Shown one piece after another: positions 36,992-44,863 of a stretch of DNA of 64,000 nucleotides. Each line of letters starts with the position of its first letter. The stretch's first letter is position 1. The stretch is from an uncultured Dialister sp. (lineage in GTDB: Bacteria > Bacillota > Negativicutes > Veillonellales > Dialisteraceae), in NCBI GenBank assembly GCA_934216155.1, contig CAKQBK010000002.1, forward strand, positions 1 to 64,000. Direction: 5' to 3'. The position numbers and the translations under genes are program-made. Below the pieces are notes generated by a model. That model saw only the letters and a program-made list of their open reading frames with translations. It was not told the DNA's origin and made no database searches.

Positions 36992-37160
36992 ACGGATGGA
37001 GTTATGTTTCACGGGAAACATGAAAAGCAGTGAGGAGTTAGGAATGAGGAGTGAGGAGTGGTGGCGGCGAGCACATCGAATTGCTCTTATACCGATTTGA
37101 TGTAAAAGGTGAGATTTCTTTTTATATAGCTCGCCGAAAAAGCGAAACGGATATCGACAT
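36992..37160. repeat. parS variant and R1
   Basis: CACGGG parS variant 37005 and R1 (about 37,063-37,136), leading into the exact parS at 37161 that stands 7 bp before the antitoxin -35 box. Confidence 0.7.
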
Positions 37161-37180
37161 GTTTCACGTGAAACATTTTC

Positions 37181-37209
37181 TTGCCTCTAGTGAAAAATAG
37201 TGCTATCAT
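37181..37209 (+). promoter_or_regulatory. Antitoxin promoter, locus 1
   Basis: TTGCCT (37181-37186) and TATCAT (37204-37209), 17 bp apart, directly right of the parS core 37161-37174. The same layout recurs at 37,749-37,777 and 38,200-38,228. Confidence 0.75.
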
Positions 37210-37215
37210 GAAGGT

Positions 37216-37297
37216 GCATAAGGATGTAAGAAATCATGGTGCACAAAAGAACGAACCCCTAGAAGATCCGCAATATCTTCTAGGGGTTCTTCTTGTT
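37216..37297 (+). ncRNA. RNA antitoxin of Fst-like type I system, locus 1
   Basis: A transcript of about 80 nt from the promoter at 37,181, ending in the strong hairpin AACCCCTAGAAGAT/ATCTTCTAGGGGTT (37254-37288). It carries AAGGATGTAA (37220-37229) and TCATGGTGCAC (37234-37244). Near copies of both lie in the convergent toxin gene on the same DNA strand: 37400-37409 exactly and 37425-37435 with one change. The RNA is thus complementary to the toxin mRNA at its start codon and early codons, as in Fst/RNAII systems. Confidence 0.8.
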
Positions 37298-37338
37298 CAA
37301 AGCACAAGCGCGCTTAGGCTTATCACAAACTGCGTAAA

Positions 37339-37428
37339 CTATCGGTCAAACCATTTGCAGAGATAGTAAGATACTATACTCGCCGCAACCGAGATTAAAA
37401 AGGATGTAAAAATATCTTGCATGTTCAT
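37339..37428 (-). CDS. Fst-like type I toxin peptide, locus 1
   Basis: A 29-residue hydrophobic peptide beginning MNMQDIFTSF and ending SYYLCKWFDR: one membrane helix followed by a short charged tail, like the Fst/Ldr toxins that insert into the inner membrane. AGGAGG stands 6 bases before the ATG, and the leader contains CACTCCTC, which can pair with and hide it. The convergent antitoxin RNA and shared hairpin complete a type I layout. TATAAT (complement of 37483-37488) is the -10 box, with the exact parS 37505-37518 over the -35 zone. Confidence 0.8.
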   Translation of the reverse strand: MNMQDIFTSFLISVAASIVSYYLCKWFDR

Positions 37429-37518
37429 GGTACACCTCCTTCTGCCACGATTTCCGTGAGAGGAGTGCAGTGTGACGAATGTATTATAGCATGACAGAGA
37501 GAAATGTTTCACGTGAAA

Positions 37519-37748
37519 CATTGGTGGAAGGGGTATGCTTCTGCTGATTTCTATTTCTAACAGGAAGGAGATTTCATTAGTGTCAAGGTTAAAAGGGGTA
37601 TAAAGGGTTATGGGAAAATATGGTCATTTCATAACCTTTTATACCCTTTTACCTATCAGATACATGATATGTGAAATAGAAGGAAGCGTAGAGTATAACC
37701 TGTCCGAAGGGCTAAGCTTTATCCTCTTGTTTCCCGTGAAACATTTTC
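37519..37748. repeat. Short R3b palindrome between parS sites
   Basis: R3 variant with GGTTATGGGAAAATATGG centre and right arm TAACCTGTCCGAAGGGCTAA, bounded by parS cores 37505 and 37729. It recurs almost unchanged at about 37,928-38,134. Confidence 0.7.
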
Positions 37749-37783
37749 TTGCCTCTAGTGAAAAATAGTGCTATCATATGGGC

Positions 37784-37868
37784 AGGCGAAACGTTGTAAA
37801 AAGCCGTAATACACAAAAGAACGAACCCCATGAAGATGGACCAGATCTTCATGGGGTTCTTCTTGTTT
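37784..37868 (+). ncRNA. Orphan Fst-like RNA antitoxin (no toxin gene)
   Basis: Promoter TTGCCT-N17-TATCAT (37749-37777) 7 bp right of parS variant 37729-37742, RNA with AAACGTTGTAAAAA (37789-37802) and CCGTAATACAC (37804-37814), and hairpin AACCCCATGAAGAT/ATCTTCATGGGGTT (37824-37858). The toxin gene that should follow is missing: the sequence passes at about 37,905 into GCTTCCCGTGAAAC and the same flank that follows locus 1. Its pairing motifs fit neither neighbour exactly. Confidence 0.75.
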
Positions 37869-38234
37869 AAAGTACAAGCGCACTTAGAATTGCTGATGGG
37901 TAACTTCTTATGCTTCCCGTGAAACATTGGTGGAAGGGGTATGCTTCTGCTGATTTCTATTTCTTACATGAAGAAGATTTCATTGGTGTCAAGGTTAAAA
38001 GGGGTATAAAGGGTTATGGGAAAATATGGTCATTTCATAACCTTTTATACCCTTTTACCTATCAGATACATGATATGTGAAATAGAAGGAAGCATAGAGT
38101 ATAACCTGCCTGAAGGGCTAACCTTTATCCGCATGTTTCACGTGAAACATGACAATAGCGGAGCCATCTCTAGTGATAAGTTTCACGTGAAACATTTTCT
38201 TGCTTCCATAGAAAAATAGTGCTACTATATGAAT

Positions 38235-38318
38235 AGGCAAAATGTTACAAAAAGCCATAATGCACAAAGAACGAACCCCTATGAAATTCTGCGAAAATTT
38301 CATAGGGGTTCTTCTTGT
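38235..38318 (+). ncRNA. RNA antitoxin of Fst-like type I system, locus 3
   Basis: Promoter TTGCTT-N17-TACTAT (38200-38228), 6 bp right of parS core 38180-38193. The RNA holds AAAATGTTACAAAAA (38239-38253) and CCATAATGCAC (38255-38265), matched at 38421-38435 (15 of 15) and 38442-38452 (10 of 11) in its own toxin gene. The terminator stem is AACCCCTATGAAAT/ATTTCATAGGGGTT (38274-38310). The motifs differ from locus 1 but match within the locus, i.e. they co-vary. Confidence 0.82.
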
Positions 38319-38361
38319 TCAAAGCACAAGCGCGCTTAGGCTTATCACAAACTGCCATGAA

Positions 38362-38445
38362 TCATCGGTCAAGCCATTTGCAGAGGTAGTGCGAAACTAC
38401 GCTTGCCACGACCGAAATTAAAAATGTTACAAAAATATTCTCCAT
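38362..38445 (-). CDS. Fst-like type I toxin peptide, locus 3
   Basis: A 27-residue peptide, start [12 protein letters not shown] and end [10 protein letters not shown], with one hydrophobic helix. It is a paralogue of the locus 1 toxin. AGGAGG is 6 bases before the ATG. TATAAT on the minus strand lies near 38,505, with a decayed parS (GTTTTACGTGAAAC, 38523) upstream. The mRNA leader again has CACTCCTC opposite the ribosome site. Confidence 0.82.
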   Translation of the reverse strand: MENIFVTFLISVVASVVSHYLCKWLDR

Positions 38446-38784
38446 AATACACCTCCTTCTGTCACGATTTCCGTGAGAGGAGTGCAGTGTGACGAATGTA
38501 TTATAGCATGGCAGAGAGAAATGTTTTACGTGAAACATGTCTTTACAAAAAACTATACAAACTGCTATAATACAAAGCACATATCAATTGGGAGTCCAAA
38601 GCCGGACGAGAATAGCGAGAGCTGTTTTCGTGCGGCTTTTTGTGTAGGAAAGGCAGGTTGCTTAGGCTTCAGAGGTTTCTTAGGTTGCTCAGGTTATAGT
38701 GAAGGATACGGTATGAGTCACTATCACCTGAGGTACCTGAGAAACTTGAGTAACTCGAGAAACTTGTCCAAAGGAGAATGGACT
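38446..38784. repeat. Toxin leader, small RNA and R4-like remnant before gltB
   Basis: Holds the locus 3 toxin promoter and leader (to about 38,520), a decayed parS (38523), a promoter-RNA-terminator unit (38,542-38,645, separate entry) and an R4-like remnant (about 38,650-38,770) with CTTAGG/CCTGAG reiterations. Confidence 0.6.
38578..38645 (+). ncRNA. Candidate small RNA with own promoter and terminator
   Basis: TTTACA (38542-38547) and TATAAT (38566-38571) are 18 bp apart, 6 bp right of a decayed parS. About 20 nt after the start a hairpin AAAGCCG...CGGCTTTTT (38598-38641) ends the RNA. It may be another orphan antitoxin or a leader/attenuator of the dead gltB; sequence does not decide. 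Confidence 0.5.
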
Positions 38785-39368
38785 ATGAAGAAGTGGAGAG
38801 ATTTACCGCAGCCGCAGGGGCTTTATGATCCCTGGAATGAACATGATGCATGTGGGATTGGATTTGTGGCGCACATCAAAGGGAAGCGGTCTTATAGTAT
38901 TGTAGATGATGCATTGAAGATTCTGGAAAATCTGAAGCACCGCGGCGGGGAAGGTGCGGACCAGAAAAGTGGTGATGGCGCAGGGATTTTGACACAGATT
39001 CCTCTGGAACCGTAGTCATTCTGGGCGAAACCGGAAAGAACTTCGGCGCAGGCATGTCCGGCGGCGTGGCCTACGTACTGGATCTGGATGAAAAACGGTG
39101 CAACACCGAACTGATTCATCTGACTGTCATTGAAGAAGAACCGGAAAGAGAAACACTGCGTCATCTCATCGAAACCCACTACCTGGTCACCCATAGCCGC
39201 AAAGCCGAAGCCATCCTAGCCCGTTGGAACGCCTACGCGCCGCGGTTCACCAAAGTGATTCCGAAAGAATACGAAGCCATGGAAAAAGAAATCCAAAAAG
39301 CCATGGCAGAAGGGGCGAGTCGAGAAGATGCCGTGCGGATGGCTTATGAGAAGAAGTTTGGGAAGTAG
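38785..39368 (+). pseudogene. gltB: Glutamate synthase large subunit remnant (internal deletion)
   Basis: The first 73 or so codons give the glutamine-amidotransferase start ([19 protein letters not shown] with the catalytic Cys, then [22 protein letters not shown]). At about 39,000 the sequence jumps, out of frame, to the C-terminal end of the same protein ([19 protein letters not shown], then YLVTHSRKAEAIL). A normal GltB has about 1,500 residues; roughly 1,300 codons are missing. The first frame stops at 39,015. The ribosome site AAAGGAG and start are intact. Glutamate synthesis by this gene is lost. Confidence 0.92.
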
Positions 39369-40108
39369 AGAAAACAGTGAGGAGTTAGGAATGAGGAGTG
39401 AGGAGTGGAGGCGGCGAGCACGTCGCCTTGCTCTTATACCGATTGGATTTCAATAGCAAGATTCCTTTTTATATAGCTCGCCGAAAATGTGAAACAGATA
39501 TAGTCATGTTTCACGTGAAACATTTTTTTCTGTATGAAAAATAGCGATAGCATCTCTATCGTCATTTCGACCGGTCGTATTCATGCTTAATGCCAAGGAA
39601 GCTATGAAATACGATGTGCATCTGAGTGGAGAAATCTTGCAGCAACAGCGGTAAGGGCTTACGGAATCAAATCACAACGGTGAGACGACACTTCGAGCAA
39701 AGCGAGAAGAGCAGCTCTAGCGAGCTGCCATGATATGTGTCATCTAGCCCTTCCCGCTAATGCTTTGAGTCCCTCGACTACGCTCGGGATGACGAGGACT
39801 CTTCTACACATCCAGTTTCATTACTTTTGAATCATCATGTACAAATACGACCGGTCGAAATGACGTAGTGATGATAACGGCAGTGTCTATTAGTATGTTT
39901 ATAGTGATCTATCGTGGATGGTCTAATATTTGTAGACATGTTTCACGTGAAACATTGGCTAAAAAGTTATGAAGGATGATGAGAATACAGGTAATCCCAT
40001 AACCTTTTATACCCTTTTCTCTATCCGAATATATGGTATGTGAAACTATTGGAATCATAGAGCATACCCTGCCCGAAGGGCTACCCTTTTCATACATGTG
40101 GTAAAAGG
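39369..40108. repeat. R1, parS, decayed antitoxin promoter, 306-bp MITE, parS, R3b
   Basis: H tract and R1 (about 39,411-39,483), exact parS core 39508, then GAAAAATAGCGATAGCAT (about 39,535), which resembles the antitoxin promoters at 37.2 and 38.2 kb. The MITE at 39,560-39,865 follows, then exact parS 39940 and an R3b ending CTGCCCGAAGGGCTA. No gene seen. Confidence 0.65.
39560..39865. mobile_element. MITE-like element with perfect 22-bp terminal inverted repeats
   Basis: Positions 39560-39581 and 39844-39865 are exact inverted copies (key part TCGACCGGTCG). The interior has ACTTCGAGCAAAGCGAGAAGAGC and CTCGACTACGCTCGGGATGAC-type shorter inverted repeats and no reading frame. No clear target duplication was seen. 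Confidence 0.75.
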
Positions 40109-40142
40109 AAAAAGACACTACTAGAAACAGTGGTGTCTTTTT
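40109..40142 (-). terminator. Intrinsic terminator of the SAP-domain gene
   Basis: AAAAGACACTACT/AGTGGTGTCTTTT stem with A and T runs on either side, abutting the stop codon of the minus-strand gene. Confidence 0.85.
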
Positions 40143-41301
40143 AAAATAACTTTTTCAGTTTTGCAAAGAGTCCTAATTTCTTTTTCTCTTCTTTTACGGT
40201 TTCTTTAGCCACTGGTTTGGGCTGTACCGGTGTGGTGGATTTCGGGAAGGCTCCTTCGCTGGGGCGGAAGGGTGGCGGTGCGGTGAAGGTGGGCATGCGG
40301 AGAACCGGCGGGGCCATGATTTTCGGCTTTACCGCAGCGGCTCTTGGATGGCGCGGGCGGGCTTCGCTTCGTCCATAAGGCACGTAGTGGTATGCTTTGG
40401 ACGAGGGATCAGGCACGTTTTTATCACAAATGTATTTCGTGCCATTGAAATCGATGCCTCGCAGTCGTTCCAGCAGCATGGAGGCCATCACTTGAGGCGA
40501 GAAATAGGAGAACGGAAGAGACGGAGCCATGCGAGCGATGGAGGAGAGGAAAGACCCTTTCACATCGTCCATGGTCATATGAAGTTCTTTTCGCAGTTCA
40601 TCCATGAGAAGAATCATGCCCTTTTGGGTCGGAAATAGATTTTCGTAAGGCACCAGGTTGTTTTTATTTCCCATGCCGGACATATCCATGAAGAAAACCA
40701 GGTACAAGTAGGGCAGGGCGTAATCGTTGTGTTTGATGCGAATGTAGAAATTGGCTACTGTGTAGTACATATTGCGGAGCTTCGACCATTCGCCAGCCAT
40801 GGTGTAAATGGCGATTTTTTGCTGGAAAGCCCGGTACAGAATGGCCCGGGCGGTGTACGATTCACCGCGGGCCGCCAGGGCATTTTGGGATTCCCCAATT
40901 TCCCCTTCTGTGAGGCCATAGTTTTCACGTACGTTCAGCACATAGGCCATGTGATGTCCGATTTCCGCTTGTCCTTCCTTGGTGAGCACATAAATTTTCG
41001 GCACTCCGTGGGCGTAGTCCTTTTCTGGAATTTTCGCAATGACCCGTCCCACTAGCTCTGCGTGAGTCCCTTCGCCGGATAGGTCGTAACGGGCCAGGAA
41101 ATCCGACAACGCTTTATCGGGCAGGAGAGAAACCGTTTCCTGTGGCTTGCTGGAACGGATCCAGCCTTCGTCCATCAGTGTGTCGATGCGGCTGTTGGCG
41201 TCTTCGCCGTAAATATTGTATTTGTAAGGCGGCACCTTGTGGTGCAGCGGCTTTCCGTCAAAATAGTCCAAAAGCAAAATGTCTTTGATGGATAGTGCCA
41301 T
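40141..41301 (-). CDS. SAP-domain-like hypothetical protein
   Basis: A 386-residue soluble protein. Residues about 60-95 (LLPDKALSDFLARYDLSGEG, HAELVGRVI) fit the SAP helix-turn-helix pattern that binds DNA or RNA. The middle 150 residues are helical with aromatic-rich segments (YALPYLYLVFFMDMSG); the last 85 are Pro/Ala/Lys-rich and end in a basic helix KKKLGLFAKLKKLF. No enzyme motif is seen. A nucleic-acid-linked role is plausible but unproven. The gene has a clear terminator and a GAAAGGAGGG ribosome site. Confidence 0.75.
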   Translation of the reverse strand: MALSIKDILLLDYFDGKPLHHKVPPYKYNIYGEDANSRIDTLMDEGWIRSSKPQETVSLLPDKALSDFLARYDLSGEGTHAELVGRVIAKIPEKDYAHGVPKIYVLTKEGQAEIGHHMAYVLNVRENYGLTEGEIGESQNALAARGESYTARAILYRAFQQKIAIYTMAGEWSKLRNMYYTVANFYIRIKHNDYALPYLYLVFFMDMSGMGNKNNLVPYENLFPTQKGMILLMDELRKELHMTMDDVKGSFLSSIARMAPSLPFSYFSPQVMASMLLERLRGIDFNGTKYICDKNVPDPSSKAYHYVPYGRSEARPRHPRAAAVKPKIMAPPVLRMPTFTAPPPFRPSEGAFPKSTTPVQPKPVAKETVKEEKKKLGLFAKLKKLF

Positions 41302-41530
41302 GGTGGTTTCCCTCCTTTCGTGGTTAGTAGGCAGTTAGCGGTTAGCAGTAGGCAGTAAAAACTGCTAACTGCCTACTGCTAACTGTTTTTATATTTTTCC
41401 ATCCTTAAGTATAATACAAAAGGGTTATTTTAGGATAGAGGGAAAGTAAATGAGGATTTGGATAACCGCTATGGATGTCATGTTTCACGTGAAATATTTT
41501 TATAGTGCGCTAAATAGTGCACCTGTAAAG

Positions 41531-41562
41531 AAAAAGCACTTTCGAGAGATCTCGAAAGTGCC
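41531..41562 (-). terminator. Intrinsic terminator after tRNA-Arg (CCT)
   Basis: A long perfect stem GCACTTTCGAGA/TCTCGAAAGTGC followed on the minus strand by a T run, ten bases after the tRNA 3' end. Confidence 0.9.
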
Positions 41563-41572
41563 GATAAAATCG

Positions 41573-41649
41573 TGGTGCGCTTGGGGGGATTTGAACCCCC
41601 GACACACGGTTTAGGAAACCGCTGCTCTATCCAGCTGAGCTACAAACGC
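41573..41649 (-). tRNA. tRNA-Arg (CCT)
   Basis: A 77-base cloverleaf. Acceptor GCGTTTG pairs with CAAGCGC, anticodon loop TTCCTAA gives CCT for AGG codons, T-loop GTTCAAATC, encoded CCA. Confidence 0.95.
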
Positions 41650-42085
41650 GTACAACATTATTATAGCATGAGAGGTGAGAGATTGGCAAAATTATTATGG
41701 GATAGGAATCAATTGCTGGTAACTGTAAGAGGCATGTTTCACGTGAAACATGATTGGTTAGCAGTTAGCAGTTTGCTGATTATACTGCCTACTGCTAACT
41801 GCAAACTTGTTCTGACAGAAAAAAGATTATAAAAGGTTATGTGAAAACAGGATTTCCATAACCTTTTATAACCTTTTTAACCTTGTCACTTGTGGTAGGT
41901 GGAAATGTTTCACAAAAGAAATTGGCAGAACTATAACCTTTATACCCATTGTTTCACGTGAAACATGACGTGAGTGGTTTTTAATCCCTAGCTACTAGCT
42001 ACCAGTCACCAGTCACCAAAATTTCAAAATCATCTTTTAAAATTCTTCCCATTTATATATAATAAGACGCAAAGGAGGGGTGTGG
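41650..42085. repeat. parS-R3-parS and small inverted repeats before the M24 gene
   Basis: Exact parS cores 41735 and 41951, 216 bp apart, bracket a CAGTTAGCAGT inverted repeat (about 41,757-41,805) and a half R3. A GACTGGTGACT remnant and a TATAATAAG -10-like box near 42,060 precede the gene. Confidence 0.7.
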
Positions 42086-43168
42086 ATGGAAGGATTACGA
42101 ATGCATCGTATCGATAGGGTACGGAAGGAAATGGAGCAGGTCGGTATATCACAGCTGGTGGTGTCTGATTCGGCGGCCCTATGGTATTTGACGGGAGAAG
42201 AAATCCATTCGGGAGAGCGGTTGACTGTGTTGGTGATTCAGCCGGAAACGGTTTTCTGGATTCGGAATCAACTCTTTCCGTTGTACCATAAGACCGGGGA
42301 CATTTCAGATATTTCTTTTGCTGACGGAGAAGATGGCATTTCTCTTTTGGCTAATTCCTTGCTGGCTGGCGTTTGCGGCGTGGATCGGGCTTGGGCGGCG
42401 GAATTTCTGTTGGCGTTGCAAGAGAAGCGGAAGGATATTTCCTTTGTTAATGGTTCTCCGTGCATCGATGTGGTGCGATCTTGTAAGGACGCAGAGGAAA
42501 TAGAAGTTATGCGGGAAGCGTCTCGTATCAATGACCGGGCTATGGCGCGGATGCAGGCGTGGATTCAGGTGGGCATGACGGAAAGGGAATGTGCGGATCA
42601 GTTACTTTCTGTCTATAAGGAAGAAGGGGCAGAAGGATTTTCGTTCCCGCCTATCGTTTCTTTCGGTGCCCATGGGGCGGATCCCCATCATATGCCCGAT
42701 GATACCATGCTTCAGGAACGGGATGTGGTGCTTCTTGATATAGGCTGCAAGAAAAATCACTATTGCAGCGATATGACACGGACTTATTTTGTGGGCGAAC
42801 CTACGGAAGAGGAACGAAAGGTGTACCAGATTGTGGAAGAAGCGGGGCGATTGGCGGAATCCATGGTACGTCCGGGAGTGGCGTTGAAAGATTTGGATCA
42901 AGCGGCACGAAATCATATCGCAAAGGCCGGGTATGGGAAATATTTCACCCATCGCCTGGGCCATTTCATTGGCATCCGGGAACACGAAGCAGGAGAGGTG
43001 TCTTCTACTTCCGATCTCATTGCCAAGCCGGGGATGATTTTTTCCATCGAACCAGGTGTCTATTTGCCGGGCCAATTCGGCGTCCGCATTGAGGACTTGG
43101 TACTGGTCACGGAAGATGGGTGCGAGGTATTGAATAAAGCAGATCGGCAGTTAGGAGTGAGGAATTAG
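42086..43168 (+). CDS. M24-family metallopeptidase (Xaa-Pro aminopeptidase type)
   Basis: A 360-residue cytoplasmic peptidase. N-terminal creatinase-like domain (MEQVGISQLVVSDSAALWYLTG), then the pita-bread catalytic domain with metal ligands in LLDIGCKKNHYCSDMTRTY (two Asp), HRLGHFIGIREHE (His), FSIEPGVY (Glu) and FGVRIEDLV (Glu). It probably removes N-terminal residues before proline. AGGAGG stands 7 bases before the chosen ATG; GTG 6 bases earlier is possible. The last residues RQLGVRN and the stop come from an H tract. Confidence 0.9.
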   Translation: MEGLRMHRIDRVRKEMEQVGISQLVVSDSAALWYLTGEEIHSGERLTVLVIQPETVFWIRNQLFPLYHKTGDISDISFADGEDGISLLANSLLAGVCGVDRAWAAEFLLALQEKRKDISFVNGSPCIDVVRSCKDAEEIEVMREASRINDRAMARMQAWIQVGMTERECADQLLSVYKEEGAEGFSFPPIVSFGAHGADPHHMPDDTMLQERDVVLLDIGCKKNHYCSDMTRTYFVGEPTEEERKVYQIVEEAGRLAESMVRPGVALKDLDQAARNHIAKAGYGKYFTHRLGHFIGIREHEAGEVSSTSDLIAKPGMIFSIEPGVYLPGQFGVRIEDLVLVTEDGCEVLNKADRQLGVRN

Positions 43169-43380
43169 GAGTGAGGAGTGGTGGAAGGGGCGCACAACTT
43201 ATAAAGCGCCCCAATACCCCTTTTTATAATGTTTCACGTGAAACATACATCGGCGAGCTTATAGAAACGGACTCGGACATATACGAAATTATCCATATAA
43301 GAGTAATTCGATGTGCTCGCCGCCTTCACTCCTCACTCCTCATTCCTAACTCCTCATTATACTGAAAGGAGACATGAAAA
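43169..43380. repeat. R2, parS, R1
   Basis: R2 (about 43,189-43,226), full 16-bp parS (core 43231) and R1 (about 43,251-43,323) with H tract, then GAAAGGAGA, the aroD ribosome site. Confidence 0.72.
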
Positions 43381-44139
43381 ATGATTACTATCAAAAATAT
43401 GCAATTAGGCAGCGGTCGTCCGAAGATTTGTGTACCCCTGGTATCTGATTCTTTGGACGCATTGGATAAGGAATGTGCTTCTTTGCAGGATTGCCCACTG
43501 GATATGCTGGAATGGCGGGTGGATTATTTGCTGAACATGGAAGGCATTCAGCTCACCACGGATTTAGAAAAGGCGTATACCATCATTCGTAAGTATTTCC
43601 CGGAAACGCCGCTTTTGACTACGGTTCGCACCAAGAGCCAGGGCGGCGCCCATAAGACGCCGGGAGGAGAATATATTTCCCTGCTGTCTTTGATTATGAA
43701 TTCCCATTGGGCGGATATTTTGGATGTGGAATACGGCCATGAACTGATGGATACGAAGGTTTTGATTCGCCAGGCCAAAGCCCAGGGGCTGACGGTGCTC
43801 ATGAGTTATCACAAGTTCAAACGGGCTATGAGTGAAACCGAATTGATTGATACGCTGGAAAATATGAAATCCCTCAAAGCAGATATTTTGAAAATTGCGG
43901 TGATGCCAAAGACGCCAAAAGACACCGCTGCTCTTCTCTCCGCTGCCGCACGGGTGGGCGAAGTCTATCCGGATACACCGATCATCACTATCGGCATGGG
44001 CGAAGTGGGACAGCTCACTCGTTTGGCTGGAAATACTTTGGGAGCACCTTTGACCTTTGCAGCCGGCAAAGAAGCCAGTGCGCCGGGGCAGCTGACAGCA
44101 GAAGAAGTGAAATCGGTGCTGGATGTGCTGTATCGTTAA
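43381..44139 (+). CDS. aroD: 3-dehydroquinate dehydratase, type I
   Basis: A 252-residue enzyme that converts 3-dehydroquinate to 3-dehydroshikimate in the shikimate pathway by a Schiff-base mechanism. The substrate segment EWRVDYLL, catalytic His in VLMSYHKFKR and Schiff-base Lys in ILKIAVMPKT are all present, as are ITIGMGEVGQLTRL and the C-terminal ASAPGQLTAEEVKSVL. Length is normal. GAAAGGAGA precedes the ATG. No other aro gene is nearby. Confidence 0.96.
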   Translation: MITIKNMQLGSGRPKICVPLVSDSLDALDKECASLQDCPLDMLEWRVDYLLNMEGIQLTTDLEKAYTIIRKYFPETPLLTTVRTKSQGGAHKTPGGEYISLLSLIMNSHWADILDVEYGHELMDTKVLIRQAKAQGLTVLMSYHKFKRAMSETELIDTLENMKSLKADILKIAVMPKTPKDTAALLSAAARVGEVYPDTPIITIGMGEVGQLTRLAGNTLGAPLTFAAGKEASAPGQLTAEEVKSVLDVLYR

Positions 44140-44863
44140 TTGGTGACTGGCGACTAGGGATTAGGATTCTGGAACTCGCTGGAGTCATGTTTCACGTGAA
44201 ACGGAAATAAAGGTTAGCCCTTCGGGCAGGTTATACTTTGTGATTTCCTTTGTTTCACATAGTGGATATGCAAAAGAGACAAGGTTATGAAAGGTTATGC
44301 CATTAGCAGGGGATAACTTTTATTGCCGTGTTTCACGTGAAACGTGGGAGAAAGGGTTATTGTTGTGCTGATTTCTGTGGAGGCTTGATAGGCCTGTTCG
44401 CCGGAGTCAGGGTTATATTCTTTGATTTCCAATGTTTCACATAGTGGATATGTAAAAAGAGACAAGGTTATAAAAGGTTATGCATCGCTAATGATATAAC
44501 CTTTTATAACCCTGGCTCTTTCTTTTTGTGCTTAAATAAAACTAGCGAGAGTATGGAGTTATAACCTTGAAGCAGGCGGATGAGTAAATCAAGATACCAT
44601 CGAAATCAGCAGAATGGTAACCTTTTAGTTTCATGTTTCACGTGAAACATGACTATAGCGGTACAAGCATAACCCTTCATAACCTTGACTCTTTTCCTTT
44701 GTGAAACATGACACTAGCGATAGCATAGAGTTTATAACCTTGATGTAAGAGGACTGGTAAAGCAAGACTCTACCGGGATCAGCAGAATAATAACCTTTTC
44801 CCGCATTTTTATAGTATAATAAATGAGAATAACTTATCGTGAAACACAAGGAGGAAATATCCC
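44140..44863. repeat. R3b block with three exact parS sites
   Basis: Exact parS cores 44189, 44330 and 44635. R3b arms read AGGTTAGCCCTTCGGGCAGG. Repeated degraded R3 segments with AGACAAGGTTATAAAAGG lie between and after. An AGTATAAT box near 44,812 is the likely larA promoter. No gene seen. Confidence 0.65.
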
